A stretch of 64,000 bases of DNA from positions 1 to 64,000 of the forward strand of contig NZ_JAJUFQ010000009.1 of assembly GCF_029263665.1 (NCBI RefSeq), in the 5' to 3' direction. The DNA comes from Halomonas sp. Its GTDB lineage: Bacteria > Pseudomonadota > Gammaproteobacteria > Pseudomonadales > Halomonadaceae. Of this stretch, positions 27,399-36,594 are shown one piece after another. Numbering within the stretch: the first letter of the stretch is position 1; each line of letters begins with the position of its first letter. The notes under the pieces were generated by a model. That model searched no databases, was not told the origin of the DNA, and saw nothing but the letters and a program-made list of their open reading frames with translations. The position numbers and the translations under genes are program-made.

Positions 27399-28244
27399 AT
27401 GACCACATCGCGTTTAGATGCCCGAAGCATCGAAGGAGATACCCCGGCCCAGCGCTTGCTGGCTCTGCTTGAGGTCATTGCCGAAAAGGATCAGTACTTC
27501 ACGTTGCAGAGCCTCGTCGACGAGACAGGCATGCCCAAGCCAACGCTGCATCGCATGCTTCAGCAACTGGAAAACTCCGGCATGCTCCAGCGCGAAGCCG
27601 ACAATCGCCACTACAGCAAAGGCACCCGACTGCGCCGGCTGGCAGAAACATTACTGCTCAACGATACCGTTCAGGGCGCACGCCACGCGGTGCTCGCGGA
27701 GCTGGTCAGGGAAGTCGGAGAAAGCTGCAATATCACGGCCCTGGCGGGAGCAGAGGTGCTTTATCTCGATCGTGTCGAGACATCCGCCCCTCTGCGGTTC
27801 TATCTGCACCCAGGCTCCCGGGTACCGGCACACTGCTCTGCCAGCGGCAAACTGTTCCTGGCCCAGATGAGTCCGTCACAGCGTCGGCGCCTGCTGGCAG
27901 AAGTGCCTTTGACCTCCTTTACCCGCAACACCATTACGGATATCGACGCCCTCGAAGCCGAGATCGAGGAGGTCAGGCAGCAAGGTTACGCCTTCGATGA
28001 CGAAGAATTTCTGCCCGGGCTGTTATGTATCGCCGTGCTGGCCCCCAACCCCAGTGGTGTGTCCAATGTCGGGCTGGCCATTCAGGCTCCGATCATGCGC
28101 ATGGATCGCCAACGTGCCCTGGAATGCCTGCCCGTGCTGGAGCGTGCTGCCGCCGCCATCGCCCGGATCAACCAGGGAGCCGTGCCAGACAACATGGATG
28201 ACGCGGAGAGTGACAGGCAGGAGATTCAGCAGTTGGAAGGCTAG
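27399..28244 (+). CDS. IclR-family transcriptional regulator of the sulfonate locus
   Basis: A 281-residue IclR-type regulator with an N-terminal winged helix-turn-helix (residues ~18-75; SLVDETGMPKPTLHRMLQQL) and a C-terminal effector domain (GAEVLYLDRVE, SASGKLFLA, DDEEFLPGLLCIAV). ATG 27399 has AGGGAGG just upstream. The open frame reaches back to a TTG at 27348 that lacks one. It is divergent from xsc and the operator-like boxes flank both promoters of the locus, so it is the natural candidate to control xsc, pta, the TauXY-like pair and cobST. The effector is unknown. Confidence 0.9.
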   Translation: MTTSRLDARSIEGDTPAQRLLALLEVIAEKDQYFTLQSLVDETGMPKPTLHRMLQQLENSGMLQREADNRHYSKGTRLRRLAETLLLNDTVQGARHAVLAELVREVGESCNITALAGAEVLYLDRVETSAPLRFYLHPGSRVPAHCSASGKLFLAQMSPSQRRRLLAEVPLTSFTRNTITDIDALEAEIEEVRQQGYAFDDEEFLPGLLCIAVLAPNPSGVSNVGLAIQAPIMRMDRQRALECLPVLERAAAAIARINQGAVPDNMDDAESDRQEIQQLEG

Positions 28245-28307
28245 GGACACCCCTCCTGCAAGCTGGTCTGCTTCAAACCGACTTGGAAGCGAATAGACTT
28301 AAAAGAC

Positions 28308-28338
28308 AAGGGGCGCCATATGGCGCCCCTTTCTATTT
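28308..28338. terminator. bidirectional terminator between iclR and gdhB
   Basis: A perfect 24-bp palindrome, AAGGGGCGCCAT/ATGGCGCCCCTT (28308-28331), followed by a T-rich tail on the plus strand. It serves the convergent iclR and gdhB ends. Confidence 0.85.
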
Positions 28339-28396
28339 TGCAATTCATACTACATTGCAATTCGTACTGCGTTGCAATTCACACTTGCTGCAACTC
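28338..28396. repeat. 17-bp tandem repeat, three copies plus degenerate fourth
   Basis: TTGCAATTC recurs at 28338, 28355 and 28372 with a 17-bp period (unit approximately TTGCAATTCATACTACA). A diverged TGCAACTC follows at 28389. It lies just downstream of the iclR terminator, before the gdhB stop. Confidence 0.9.
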
Positions 28397-28443
28397 CATC
28401 ACACATGCACCACGACGTGATGCCTTGTGCCAGACTATCAGCA

Positions 28444-31400
28444 TCATGCTTCACGGCTGCTTTCTGCCAGATCGACCAACTCACGCACCGCCACGGCAAA
28501 CAGCGGGAAGCTGGCCGGAGTACCGCCGTTGACTTCATTGACCAGGCGGCACCAGCGCTCATGCATGCTGGAGTGATTGGTCATCCACTGGTCGACGCGT
28601 GCCGACGTTTCGCGCGCACCGCCTTCCATCTGCAACACGCTTGCAGTGAGTGCCATCTGCTGCCGCTCGATGTCATCACGATACGCTTCACGCGCCTGGG
28701 ACTGCCAACCATCCTTGACCGGCAACGCTGTTACCTGCTGAATCATCCAGGGCAATTCCAGGCGAGCACCGATTTCGTAGTACACCTCGGCAACCTTCTG
28801 CGGCTTCTCATCGACCTGACGAGCCGTCTGGATGATACCGAGTGCCGCATACAGGCTACCGGCAGCGGCAACCGTGGAAGCCAGTGCTTCAGGCACACCA
28901 GCTGCCACCAGTTCCTGACGACGGGCTTCCCAGGCTTCCTGCTCTTCACCACGCAAGTGCTGGCCGATCTTTTCCTGCAGCTGGGCAATGCGTGGTGCGA
29001 AATAGGCAATACAATCTGTTGCCGACATGGCAGAGCGCAGACGCAGGAACCAGCGAGTAGCCCGACGAATCATGCGCATCAGGTCCAGCATCATGGAATA
29101 CTGGATATCGGTCGGCACCTTGTTGTCCAGCGCTTCGATCTGATCCCACAGACGCGGCAGCTGGAAACACTCGCGAGCAATCACGTAGGCGCGCGCAACA
29201 TCGGCACGCCCGACACCGGTGGAATCCACCAGGCGACGCACAAACACGATACCCATATGATCGACCAGGTCATTGGCCAGCTGAGTCGATACGATCTCGC
29301 GTTTCAAGCGGTGATGGTAGACTTGGTCGTGGTACTTCTCGAGCAGCACCTTGGGGAAGCCACGTTCGACATGCTGCGCCACAACCGTGTCATCCGGTAC
29401 ATCAGAGGCAATCAAGTCACCCTTGAGTGCGCTCTTGGCATAACTGATCAGCACTGACAGCTCGGGCAGTGTCATCCCCTGATCATTGGCTGCACGTTCC
29501 TGGAGGTCCTCATCCGAAGGCAGGAATTCCAGCTCCCGATCGATCTGACCTGCGGCTTCCAGCTCACTGATGAAACGACGATACGGTCCAATTCCCTGAT
29601 GGGACAGCAGCTCGGACAAGTCCAGAGACTGACTCTGACGATAGTTGCTGATCAGTACCAACTTGCTGACTTCATCCGTCATTTCCGCCAGTAGCTGGTT
29701 GCGCTGTTTCTCGGTCATGTCGCCGTTGGCCACGACTTCATCGATGAGGATCTTGATGTTGACCTCATGGTCGGAGCAGTTGACGCCAGCCGCATTGTCG
29801 ATGAAGTCGGTATTGACCCGGACCCCCTTGACCGCAGCTTCCATGCGTCCACGCTGGGTCAAGCCCAGATTGCCACCCTCACCCACCACGCGGCAGTTCA
29901 GCTCGCAGCCATTGATGCGCAGGGCATCATTGGCCTTGTCACCCACATCAGCATCGGTTTCCGCACTGCTCTTGACGTAAGTGCCGATACCGCCGTTCCA
30001 CAACAGATCGACCTGTGAGCGCAGCAGTGCCTGAATCAGGTCATTGGGCGCCAGGCGATCCTCGCTGATACCAAAGCGCTCCTTCATCTGAGCAGAGATG
30101 GGAATCCACTTGGCGGCACGAGAGAACACGCCACCACCTTCAGAAATCAGTGACTTGTCGAAGTCTTCCCAGGTCGAGCGTGGCAGCTCGAACATACGCT
30201 TGCGCTCCTTGAAGGTCGCTGCAGCATCCGGGTTCGGATCAATGAAGATATGCAGGTGGTTGAAAGCGGCTACCAGACGGATGGTCTTGGACAGCAGCAT
30301 GCCATTACCGAAGACATCACCGCCCATGTCACCGACACCCACCACGGTGAACTCATCCTTCTGGGTGTTCACGCCGAGGCCACGGAAATGACGCTTGACC
30401 GACTCCCAGGCCCCCTTGGCGGTAATCCCCATCTTCTTGTGGTCGTAGCCATTGGCGCCACCTGAGGCGAAGGCATCACCCAGCCAGTGGCCATACTCGA
30501 TGGAGATGGCATTGGCGATATCGGAGAAGGTTGCTGTGCCCTTGTCCGCAGCCACCACCAGGTAGGGATCATCCTCATCATGACGCACGACATCCCTGGG
30601 AGGTACCACATCCCCACCGACCAGATTGTCAGTGACATCGAGCAGGGCGCGAATGAACGTCTGGTAGCAGGCGATGCCTTCCTTCTGCACCGTCTCACGA
30701 TCGGCACCTTCCGGCATGCGCTTGCAGACGAAGCCGCCCTTGGCTCCCACTGGCACGATGACCGAGTTCTTGACCTGCTGAGCCTTGACCAGGCCCAGCA
30801 CTTCTGTGCGGAAGTCCTCGTGACGATCGGACCAGCGCAGACCACCGCGAGCCACCTTGCCGCCACGCAGGTGCACACCTTCGACCCTGGGAGAGCAGAC
30901 GAAGATCTCGAACATGGGGCGCGGCTTGGGCATTCCGGTGATTTTGGAAGGCTCCAGCTTGAAGGACATGTAGTCTTTGAAGGCGCCAGCCTCGGTGCGC
31001 TGGTAATAATTGGTACGCAGTGTGGCCTGGATCAGTTCCACGTAACGACGCAGCAGGCGGTCATCGTTGAGGCTGGCCACCTCATCGAGCATGCCGTTGA
31101 TACGTTCGATGCAGGCATCGACCTCGCCTTCGGCTGGGCGCTCTTCCGGGTCGAAGCGCAACTCGAACAGCGTGACCAGCTCGCGGGTGATATGCGGATA
31201 GCTGGCCAGTGCATTGGCAATGAAGTCCTGAGAGATACCAAAGCGAATCTGCTTCAGATAGCGTGCATAGGCACGCAACATCGCGACTTCACGCCAATCC
31301 AGGTTGGCACCGATGATCAGGCGGTTGAAGCGATCATTATCTGCCTCACCCACCCAGATGCGCTGGAAAGCCTCAACGAAGGGCGCACGCATCTCCTGCA

Positions 31401-33282
31401 GATTGACCTCGGTCGCGGTGTGGTGCTCCAGGTCGAAGTCATGGATCCAGTACTCGGCATCCGTGGCATGCAGATCATAGGGACGCTCCCCAAGCACTCG
31501 CAGGCCCAGGTTTTCCATCATCGGCAGAACGTCGGACAGCGGGATCCGTGCGCCCTTGTGAAACAGTTTGAGATTGACGCCGCTGCCTTCTTCTTCGATC
31601 AGGCGATACAGCGACAGGGCCAGCGTATTGCCCTCATCCAACTCGCCGATATGCTGTAGATCATAGACGGCGGTGCGCGCGTTGAAGTCCTCGCGATAGC
31701 TGGCCGGGAAGGCATCGCGGAAGCGCTGCATGAGCTGGTTGGCCTGCTCCTCACCATAGCTATCGATGGCGGCATTGAGCAGATCATCGCGCCAATTGCG
31801 CGCCATCCGTGTCAGCTTGGCCTCCAGCGCCTTGAGGTCGTACTCCACCGGTGCATCGCCATTGAAACGCAGGATGAACTGAATACGCGCCAGCACCGAC
31901 TCCGACAGATAGGTGTTGAAGTCACCGAAGGTGGCATCCAGTTCCTCACACAGGAATTCCTGCAGGCGGACACGCAATTCCGTGGAGAACACATCTCGAG
32001 GTACGAACACCAATACGGAATAAAAGCGACCGAAAAGCTCTTCACGGATGAACAGTCGGACCTTGCGACGCTCGCGGATATCGACGATGCCCAGAGCTGT
32101 CTGAGTCAACTCATCGGTATCGATAAGGAACAGGTCATCACGTGGATAGACTTCCAGGTTATGCAACAGCTGCTTGCCGGTGTGGCCCTTGGGATCGAAG
32201 CCGGCGATGTCCATGACCGCCTGAAGCTTGCGCCGCAGGATTGGGACATGTTGTGGAGATTCGTGATAGACGCTGGAGTCGAACAGGCCCAGGAAGCGGC
32301 GCTCGCCGATCACATTGCCCTTGGCGTCATAGCGATCGACGGTGACCTGATCCATGTATGCGGGACGATGCACTCGAGAGTGTTGGGAGCTCTTGGCGAA
32401 AGACACCAGTTCGGGCACCAGCACGAACTTGCCGTCCTCGACGCCCTGGTCGGTACGAATGCGCTGCCGATACGGAGAATCCTGCAGACGAAACAGCCCC
32501 ATTTCACTGCCTTCAGTCTGCTTGAGCTGCTGGCTACCAGCCTGCCCGGTCACTTCGAACTCGTCATAACCCAGGAAGGTGAAGTGCTCATCCTGCATCC
32601 ATTCCAGGAATGCTATGGCTTCCTTATGGTTGGCTGCATCGATCTGCTTTGGACACGAGGCCTTCAACTCATCCAGTGCTTCAGTGACCTTCGCTCTCAT
32701 GGGAGCAAAATCGGCCACGGCAGTACGCACTTCCTTCAGCGCATCCTGAAGACTCTGTTCGATACTGGCCAGTTCCTCAGGATCGGAGTGCCGGTCCACC
32801 TCGATGGCAATCAGGGACTCACGGTGTCCAGGCTCACCATTCTTGGCCGAGGATAGTCCACTGACGCGATGATGGCGGTCACGCTCCACTGTCAATACAG
32901 CGTTATGAATCGCATGTACGGTCATGCCACGGCGGTTGAGCTCGATACGCACAGAGTCGACCAGGAACGGCATGTCCTCGTGCAGTACAGCAACGAAAGT
33001 ATGGTTGGACTGCCAGCCATGCTCTTCGAACTCGGGGTTCAGTACGCGAACCTTGGGAGCACCGGGATCGAACTGCTGCAGAAAATGCCACAGCGATAGA
33101 GTGGCACCGTAGAAATCATCGAAGCGCCGGTCGATCATGTCCTCGACCGGCGCATTGGCGTAGAAGAGACGAGCAAAGGCGATGACGCGCTCTACTTTTT
33201 TCTTGTCGAGGCCGGCCGTGAGCCGTTCCTCAAGCTGCTTGAGCAGATCCTCGCGACTGTCATCCTGTGCGGTATGTTGCAT
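28444..33282 (-). CDS. gdhB: NAD-specific glutamate dehydrogenase, large type
   Basis: A ~180-kDa NAD-dependent glutamate dehydrogenase that converts glutamate to 2-oxoglutarate and ammonium, usually in catabolism of glutamate or arginine. The 1612-residue length is typical of this class. The N-terminal half (residues 1 to ~720) holds ACT-like regulatory segments. The catalytic core includes the RGGLRWSDRHEDFRTEVLGL region and the conserved lysine in PVGAKGGFVCK (Lys848), then a nucleotide-binding domain (FTVVGVGDMGGDVFGNG) and a long C-terminal helical region. It is monocistronic, ending at the 28308 terminator. The symbol follows Pseudomonas usage. Confidence 0.96.
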   Translation of the reverse strand: MQHTAQDDSREDLLKQLEERLTAGLDKKKVERVIAFARLFYANAPVEDMIDRRFDDFYGATLSLWHFLQQFDPGAPKVRVLNPEFEEHGWQSNHTFVAVLHEDMPFLVDSVRIELNRRGMTVHAIHNAVLTVERDRHHRVSGLSSAKNGEPGHRESLIAIEVDRHSDPEELASIEQSLQDALKEVRTAVADFAPMRAKVTEALDELKASCPKQIDAANHKEAIAFLEWMQDEHFTFLGYDEFEVTGQAGSQQLKQTEGSEMGLFRLQDSPYRQRIRTDQGVEDGKFVLVPELVSFAKSSQHSRVHRPAYMDQVTVDRYDAKGNVIGERRFLGLFDSSVYHESPQHVPILRRKLQAVMDIAGFDPKGHTGKQLLHNLEVYPRDDLFLIDTDELTQTALGIVDIRERRKVRLFIREELFGRFYSVLVFVPRDVFSTELRVRLQEFLCEELDATFGDFNTYLSESVLARIQFILRFNGDAPVEYDLKALEAKLTRMARNWRDDLLNAAIDSYGEEQANQLMQRFRDAFPASYREDFNARTAVYDLQHIGELDEGNTLALSLYRLIEEEGSGVNLKLFHKGARIPLSDVLPMMENLGLRVLGERPYDLHATDAEYWIHDFDLEHHTATEVNLQEMRAPFVEAFQRIWVGEADNDRFNRLIIGANLDWREVAMLRAYARYLKQIRFGISQDFIANALASYPHITRELVTLFELRFDPEERPAEGEVDACIERINGMLDEVASLNDDRLLRRYVELIQATLRTNYYQRTEAGAFKDYMSFKLEPSKITGMPKPRPMFEIFVCSPRVEGVHLRGGKVARGGLRWSDRHEDFRTEVLGLVKAQQVKNSVIVPVGAKGGFVCKRMPEGADRETVQKEGIACYQTFIRALLDVTDNLVGGDVVPPRDVVRHDEDDPYLVVAADKGTATFSDIANAISIEYGHWLGDAFASGGANGYDHKKMGITAKGAWESVKRHFRGLGVNTQKDEFTVVGVGDMGGDVFGNGMLLSKTIRLVAAFNHLHIFIDPNPDAAATFKERKRMFELPRSTWEDFDKSLISEGGGVFSRAAKWIPISAQMKERFGISEDRLAPNDLIQALLRSQVDLLWNGGIGTYVKSSAETDADVGDKANDALRINGCELNCRVVGEGGNLGLTQRGRMEAAVKGVRVNTDFIDNAAGVNCSDHEVNIKILIDEVVANGDMTEKQRNQLLAEMTDEVSKLVLISNYRQSQSLDLSELLSHQGIGPYRRFISELEAAGQIDRELEFLPSDEDLQERAANDQGMTLPELSVLISYAKSALKGDLIASDVPDDTVVAQHVERGFPKVLLEKYHDQVYHHRLKREIVSTQLANDLVDHMGIVFVRRLVDSTGVGRADVARAYVIARECFQLPRLWDQIEALDNKVPTDIQYSMMLDLMRMIRRATRWFLRLRSAMSATDCIAYFAPRIAQLQEKIGQHLRGEEQEAWEARRQELVAAGVPEALASTVAAAGSLYAALGIIQTARQVDEKPQKVAEVYYEIGARLELPWMIQQVTALPVKDGWQSQAREAYRDDIERQQMALTASVLQMEGGARETSARVDQWMTNHSSMHERWCRLVNEVNGGTPASFPLFAVAVRELVDLAESSREA

Positions 33283-33501
33283 CCTGACCTCAGCTGGCAG
33301 TGGCCACCCCTCGGTAGTGTGGCCTGGGAAATACGGTGCCCATGAAACAAGCCGCTCCCTTGCTAGAAGCGGCCCATGGTGACGTGGGCTCAGCTTACGC
33401 CAATCCTCTTCCCTTCCCTACCGACATGCCTGCCTTCTCATGCTGTATGTCGGTTGTGCATCGGGGCTTGACATACTGCTGAAACGCTTCTCCACTCCTG
33501 G

Positions 33502-34605
33502 TCAGCGGCGTTGCAGCAGTACCCCACACTCGCAATGATCGGTGAAGGGGAACTGATCGAACAGAGCAAAACGCATCACCTGGTGCGTTCTGGTCAACTG
33601 TTCGAGATTTTCGGCCAGGGTATCCGGATTGCATGACACATAGACAATGCGCTCATATCCACTTATCTGCGCACAACTCGACGCATCCAGCCCTGCCCGT
33701 GGTGGATCGACCAGCACTGTAGAGAAGTCATAGCTTTCCAGATCCATCTCGTCCACCCGCCGCCCTTTCTTGTCACCTTTCAGGGCAGCAGAGAAGTCTT
33801 CTGCTGACATACGGGCGACGTACACATTGTCAGTGCCGTTGCGCTCGATGTTCAGCCTCGCACTGGACACTGAGGTACGCGAAATTTCTGTGGCCAGGAC
33901 CCGACGAAAGTTGTCCGCCAGGGCAATGGTGAAGTTGCCATTGCCACAATACAGCTCGACCAGATCACGCTCCTGGCTGCCTGTCGTGACATCCCTGGCC
34001 CAGCTCAGCATGGACATGCAGATACGTGCATTGGGTTGGGTAAAGCTGTTTTCCACCTGCTGGTAATGCAGGACTCGGCCGTCGACCTCCAGTTGCTCCC
34101 ATACATGATCACGGGTCAGCACGATACGCTGCTTGCGTGACCGACCAATGATCATGACATCAAGCACGGCCTCCAGCTTACGCGCATCCCGCTCCCAGTC
34201 CTCATCCAACGGACGGTGATAGACCAGAGTCACCAATGCATCGCCGCTTAGCGTCGTGAGAAACTCGACCTGGAACAGCTTGCGGCGCAGCACGGGATTA
34301 TCACGAATGGCGTCGAGCAATGCCGGCATCAGGTCATTGATACGCTGACTGGCCACCGCAAACTGATCGACCCGCACAGGCACCTTGCGGTTCGGATCTT
34401 GCGGATCGTTTTCGAACATCACGTAATAAAGGTCGTCGCCCTCATGCCAAAGACGAAACTCACAACGCTGGCGATAGTGGCTAGGCGGTGAAGGATAGAC
34501 TTCCAGCTCAGGTACGGAGAATCGGGCGAACTGGGTTTCCAGGCGATCACGCTTGGCAGCGAGCTGCTCGTCATAGCGCTCAGGATCGACAACGGGAATG
34601 GCCAC
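33502..34605 (-). CDS. trmA: tRNA (uracil-5-)-methyltransferase TrmA
   Basis: TrmA makes m5U54 (ribothymidine) in the T-loop of tRNAs with S-adenosylmethionine. Visible motifs are ENSFTQPN, the SAM-binding LYCGNGNF, VDPPRAGLD and the catalytic cysteine in YVSCNPDTL. GTG 34605 is chosen because AGGAG lies 5 nt upstream and the 367-residue product matches E. coli TrmA (366). The open frame continues to 34779 through sequence overlapping murI in another frame. It lies 52 bp downstream of murI on the same strand. Confidence 0.95.
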   Translation of the reverse strand: MAIPVVDPERYDEQLAAKRDRLETQFARFSVPELEVYPSPPSHYRQRCEFRLWHEGDDLYYVMFENDPQDPNRKVPVRVDQFAVASQRINDLMPALLDAIRDNPVLRRKLFQVEFLTTLSGDALVTLVYHRPLDEDWERDARKLEAVLDVMIIGRSRKQRIVLTRDHVWEQLEVDGRVLHYQQVENSFTQPNARICMSMLSWARDVTTGSQERDLVELYCGNGNFTIALADNFRRVLATEISRTSVSSARLNIERNGTDNVYVARMSAEDFSAALKGDKKGRRVDEMDLESYDFSTVLVDPPRAGLDASSCAQISGYERIVYVSCNPDTLAENLEQLTRTHQVMRFALFDQFPFTDHCECGVLLQRR

Positions 34606-34657
34606 GGCGGCTCCTGTAGAAGACGGTAAAAATGAACGGAAATGCAGATTCGTGTAA

Positions 34658-35464
34658 TCAGGCGCGAGGAACTGACAGCAATGTCGGGGAGTTGAAGCCA
34701 AAGGAGGCAAAACCTTGAGCCATGGCAAGTGTTCTTTCTGGCTCGAGTGCCGTAACCAACACCAGGCCAGGGGCATCACTCAACTCCGGTGTACCCGCCA
34801 CCTGGGCAGTGCGTCGGGCAATGGCATCACCGGAATCGATCCAGGCGAACTCTCGGCCCAGATGCTCCTCGGCTGCCTTGGCCAGCAGATCGCGCAACAG
34901 GGGGAAATGCGTGCAACCTAGAACAATCGTGTCGATCTGGCGATCCTGCTGTAGAGGGCTTAGAGCCTGACACAATACATCCTGATCCGGAGAGCAACCC
35001 AGAATCCAGCGCTCAGCCTGAGTGACCAGAGGGTCAGCAGCAATGCGCATGACCTGACAGCCAGGGGCAAAGTCATCGATCAGGCGTTGGGTATAGGAAC
35101 GCGCCACGGTCGCACTGGTGGCCAACAGGGCCAGGTGTCCGCTCCGGCTTTCCCGGGCGGCTGGCTTGATGGCGGGTACCGTTCCCACTACGGGAATTCG
35201 TAGATGCCCTCGCAAGGCATCCAGAGCCAACGTACTGGCAGTATTGCAGGCAACGACCAATGTTCCCGCTCCACTGGCCTCGACCGCTGCAGAGCATACC
35301 GCCAGGATACGCTCCACCAGCCAGGCGTCTTCCCGTATGCCATAGGGCAACATGGCATTATCGCAACAATAGGCCAGTGCCCCGCCCGGTATACGCTGAC
35401 GTAACGCTGCCACCACCGACAGGCCGCCAACGCCTGAGTCAAAAACCAATACCGGCCCTGTCAT
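34658..35464 (-). CDS. murI: glutamate racemase MurI
   Basis: MurI supplies D-glutamate for peptidoglycan. The 268-residue protein has the Asp/Ser pair in VFDSGVGGLSV (Asp9, Ser10) and the two catalytic cysteines in VACNTAST (Cys73) and LGCTHFPLL (Cys184). These are the complete active site of the cofactor-independent racemase. The start abuts the 13-bp repeat array at 35478. trmA follows on the same strand, so the two may form an operon. Confidence 0.95.
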   Translation of the reverse strand: MTGPVLVFDSGVGGLSVVAALRQRIPGGALAYCCDNAMLPYGIREDAWLVERILAVCSAAVEASGAGTLVVACNTASTLALDALRGHLRIPVVGTVPAIKPAARESRSGHLALLATSATVARSYTQRLIDDFAPGCQVMRIAADPLVTQAERWILGCSPDQDVLCQALSPLQQDRQIDTIVLGCTHFPLLRDLLAKAAEEHLGREFAWIDSGDAIARRTAQVAGTPELSDAPGLVLVTALEPERTLAMAQGFASFGFNSPTLLSVPRA

Positions 35465-35477
35465 CTACGCTCCTATT

Positions 35478-35556
35478 CCCTGCAGTGCGTCCCTGCAATG
35501 CGTCCCTGCTGTGCGTCTCTGAAGGCGTCCTTGAAGAGCACGTCCTCGAAGCGCAC
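35478..35556. repeat. 13-bp degenerate tandem repeat, about six copies
   Basis: CCCTGCAGTGCGT, CCCTGCAATGCGT and CCCTGCTGTGCGT are consecutive (35478, 35491, 35504). Diverged units of 12-15 bp follow (35517, 35529, 35544). The array lies immediately upstream of murI, in the 308-bp gap 35465-35772, which has no gene I can support. Confidence 0.88.
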
Positions 35557-35625
35557 ATCTTGGCAGTGAGCGATATCGAGCTGGGCGGTGATGAGTGATG
35601 CGGTGAGCCATGTCGCAACGCAGCA

Positions 35626-35667
35626 ATAGCATATCGTCCCACCCGGCGGGGCAGGACGATATGCTAT
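35626..35667. other. 14-bp perfect hairpin
   Basis: ATAGCATATCGTCC (35626-35639) pairs perfectly with GGACGATATGCTAT (35654-35667) around a 14-nt loop. It has no T tract on either strand. It lies between the hemerythrin-like gene end and the murI repeat array, and could be a transcript-stabilising hairpin or a terminator of unusual form. Confidence 0.7.
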
Positions 35668-35772
35668 GAAAACTCGGGACAACGGGTCTAAAGAAAAGGT
35701 GGCAAATCATGAATGGTGCCGCTGAGAGTGTTCCGACAAACGGGGCGGCGCCATTCTACCCTACTCGAACCC

Positions 35773-36327
35773 TTAAGCCGAGATGCTATCGGGCTCTTCT
35801 CGTAGTTCTGCGTAAAGTTCGGGATAGGCGGCCTGCAAGCGTTCAAGCTCAGAAGCCGCCTTGGGCGGCAGTGCCGATGCCAGTCGTTCAAGATCCTCAT
35901 CGGTAAAATGGTTGTCGATCAGAGGGAACAGCTGTTCGCGCTCGTCGCGCAGATAGGTGCGGTGACTATCGAGATAGTCGTGCAGATCCTCAGCAAACTT
36001 GTCCATTGGAATAGCGACATCCATCAGAATCATGTCGATATCCCGAGAGAGTCGAGATAGACGGGCCTTGAGCTTTCGATAGTCCCCTGACAGTTGTGCC
36101 GTCACCGCCTCGCTTTCAGGGGCGACGCTCTTGAGTCGTTCTGTGCAGATTTCTTCCAGCGGCAGCGTAAAACCAGCCATGTAGTCCAGAATATAGTCCA
36201 CCACTTCCCTGATCAGCTGGAAATTGGGACGCTCTCCTCTGGCGAGGGTCTTCTGCTTGAGCTGAAGAACGTGCAGTATGCGTGCCATATTGGCATGATC
36301 CTGGCGCAGTTGTTTCAGCATGGGCAT
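35773..36327 (-). CDS. hemerythrin-like (HHE) helical protein with degenerate metal site
   Basis: A 184-residue all-helical protein of the hemerythrin/HHE family, which normally binds a di-iron centre for O2 or redox sensing. The first His is kept (DHANMARIL, His11) and the last helix keeps H...REQLFPLI. In contrast, the usual FHHPxE segment reads FTLPLEE (53-59), so a key histidine pair is missing. The fourth-helix His in the middle is also not evident. It may bind metal poorly or not at all. Its function is unknown. It is monocistronic and divergent from rarA. Confidence 0.72.
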   Translation of the reverse strand: MPMLKQLRQDHANMARILHVLQLKQKTLARGERPNFQLIREVVDYILDYMAGFTLPLEEICTERLKSVAPESEAVTAQLSGDYRKLKARLSRLSRDIDMILMDVAIPMDKFAEDLHDYLDSHRTYLRDEREQLFPLIDNHFTDEDLERLASALPPKAASELERLQAAYPELYAELREEPDSISA

Positions 36328-36594
36328 GGCGGAAACCTCCTCTGGCGCATAACAGGGCGGAAGGTACTCTAGGATTAGACCTGCCTTCGCGAGTCGGGTT
36401 CCGGCTCCTCCTGTCGTTTATAGCCATCAGATAAAGTTTGTTCCAGCATAAGCCGGAGCCCGGAATGTATCACCCTAGACGTAAATCGAGAATTCTGCCT
36501 GTCGTTATTTGCTGCAGGGAAAGTAATCTTTATCTTACACGCCAGCCCAGCTCTGGAGCTGTCGCGATTCACCCGGTGATTGCAGGAGAGCGTG

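Noticed and set aside
30487-31659. Open frame of 390 codons on the plus strand inside gdhB
   Set aside because: It is antisense to a continuous, conserved gdhB coding region and resembles no protein family that I know.
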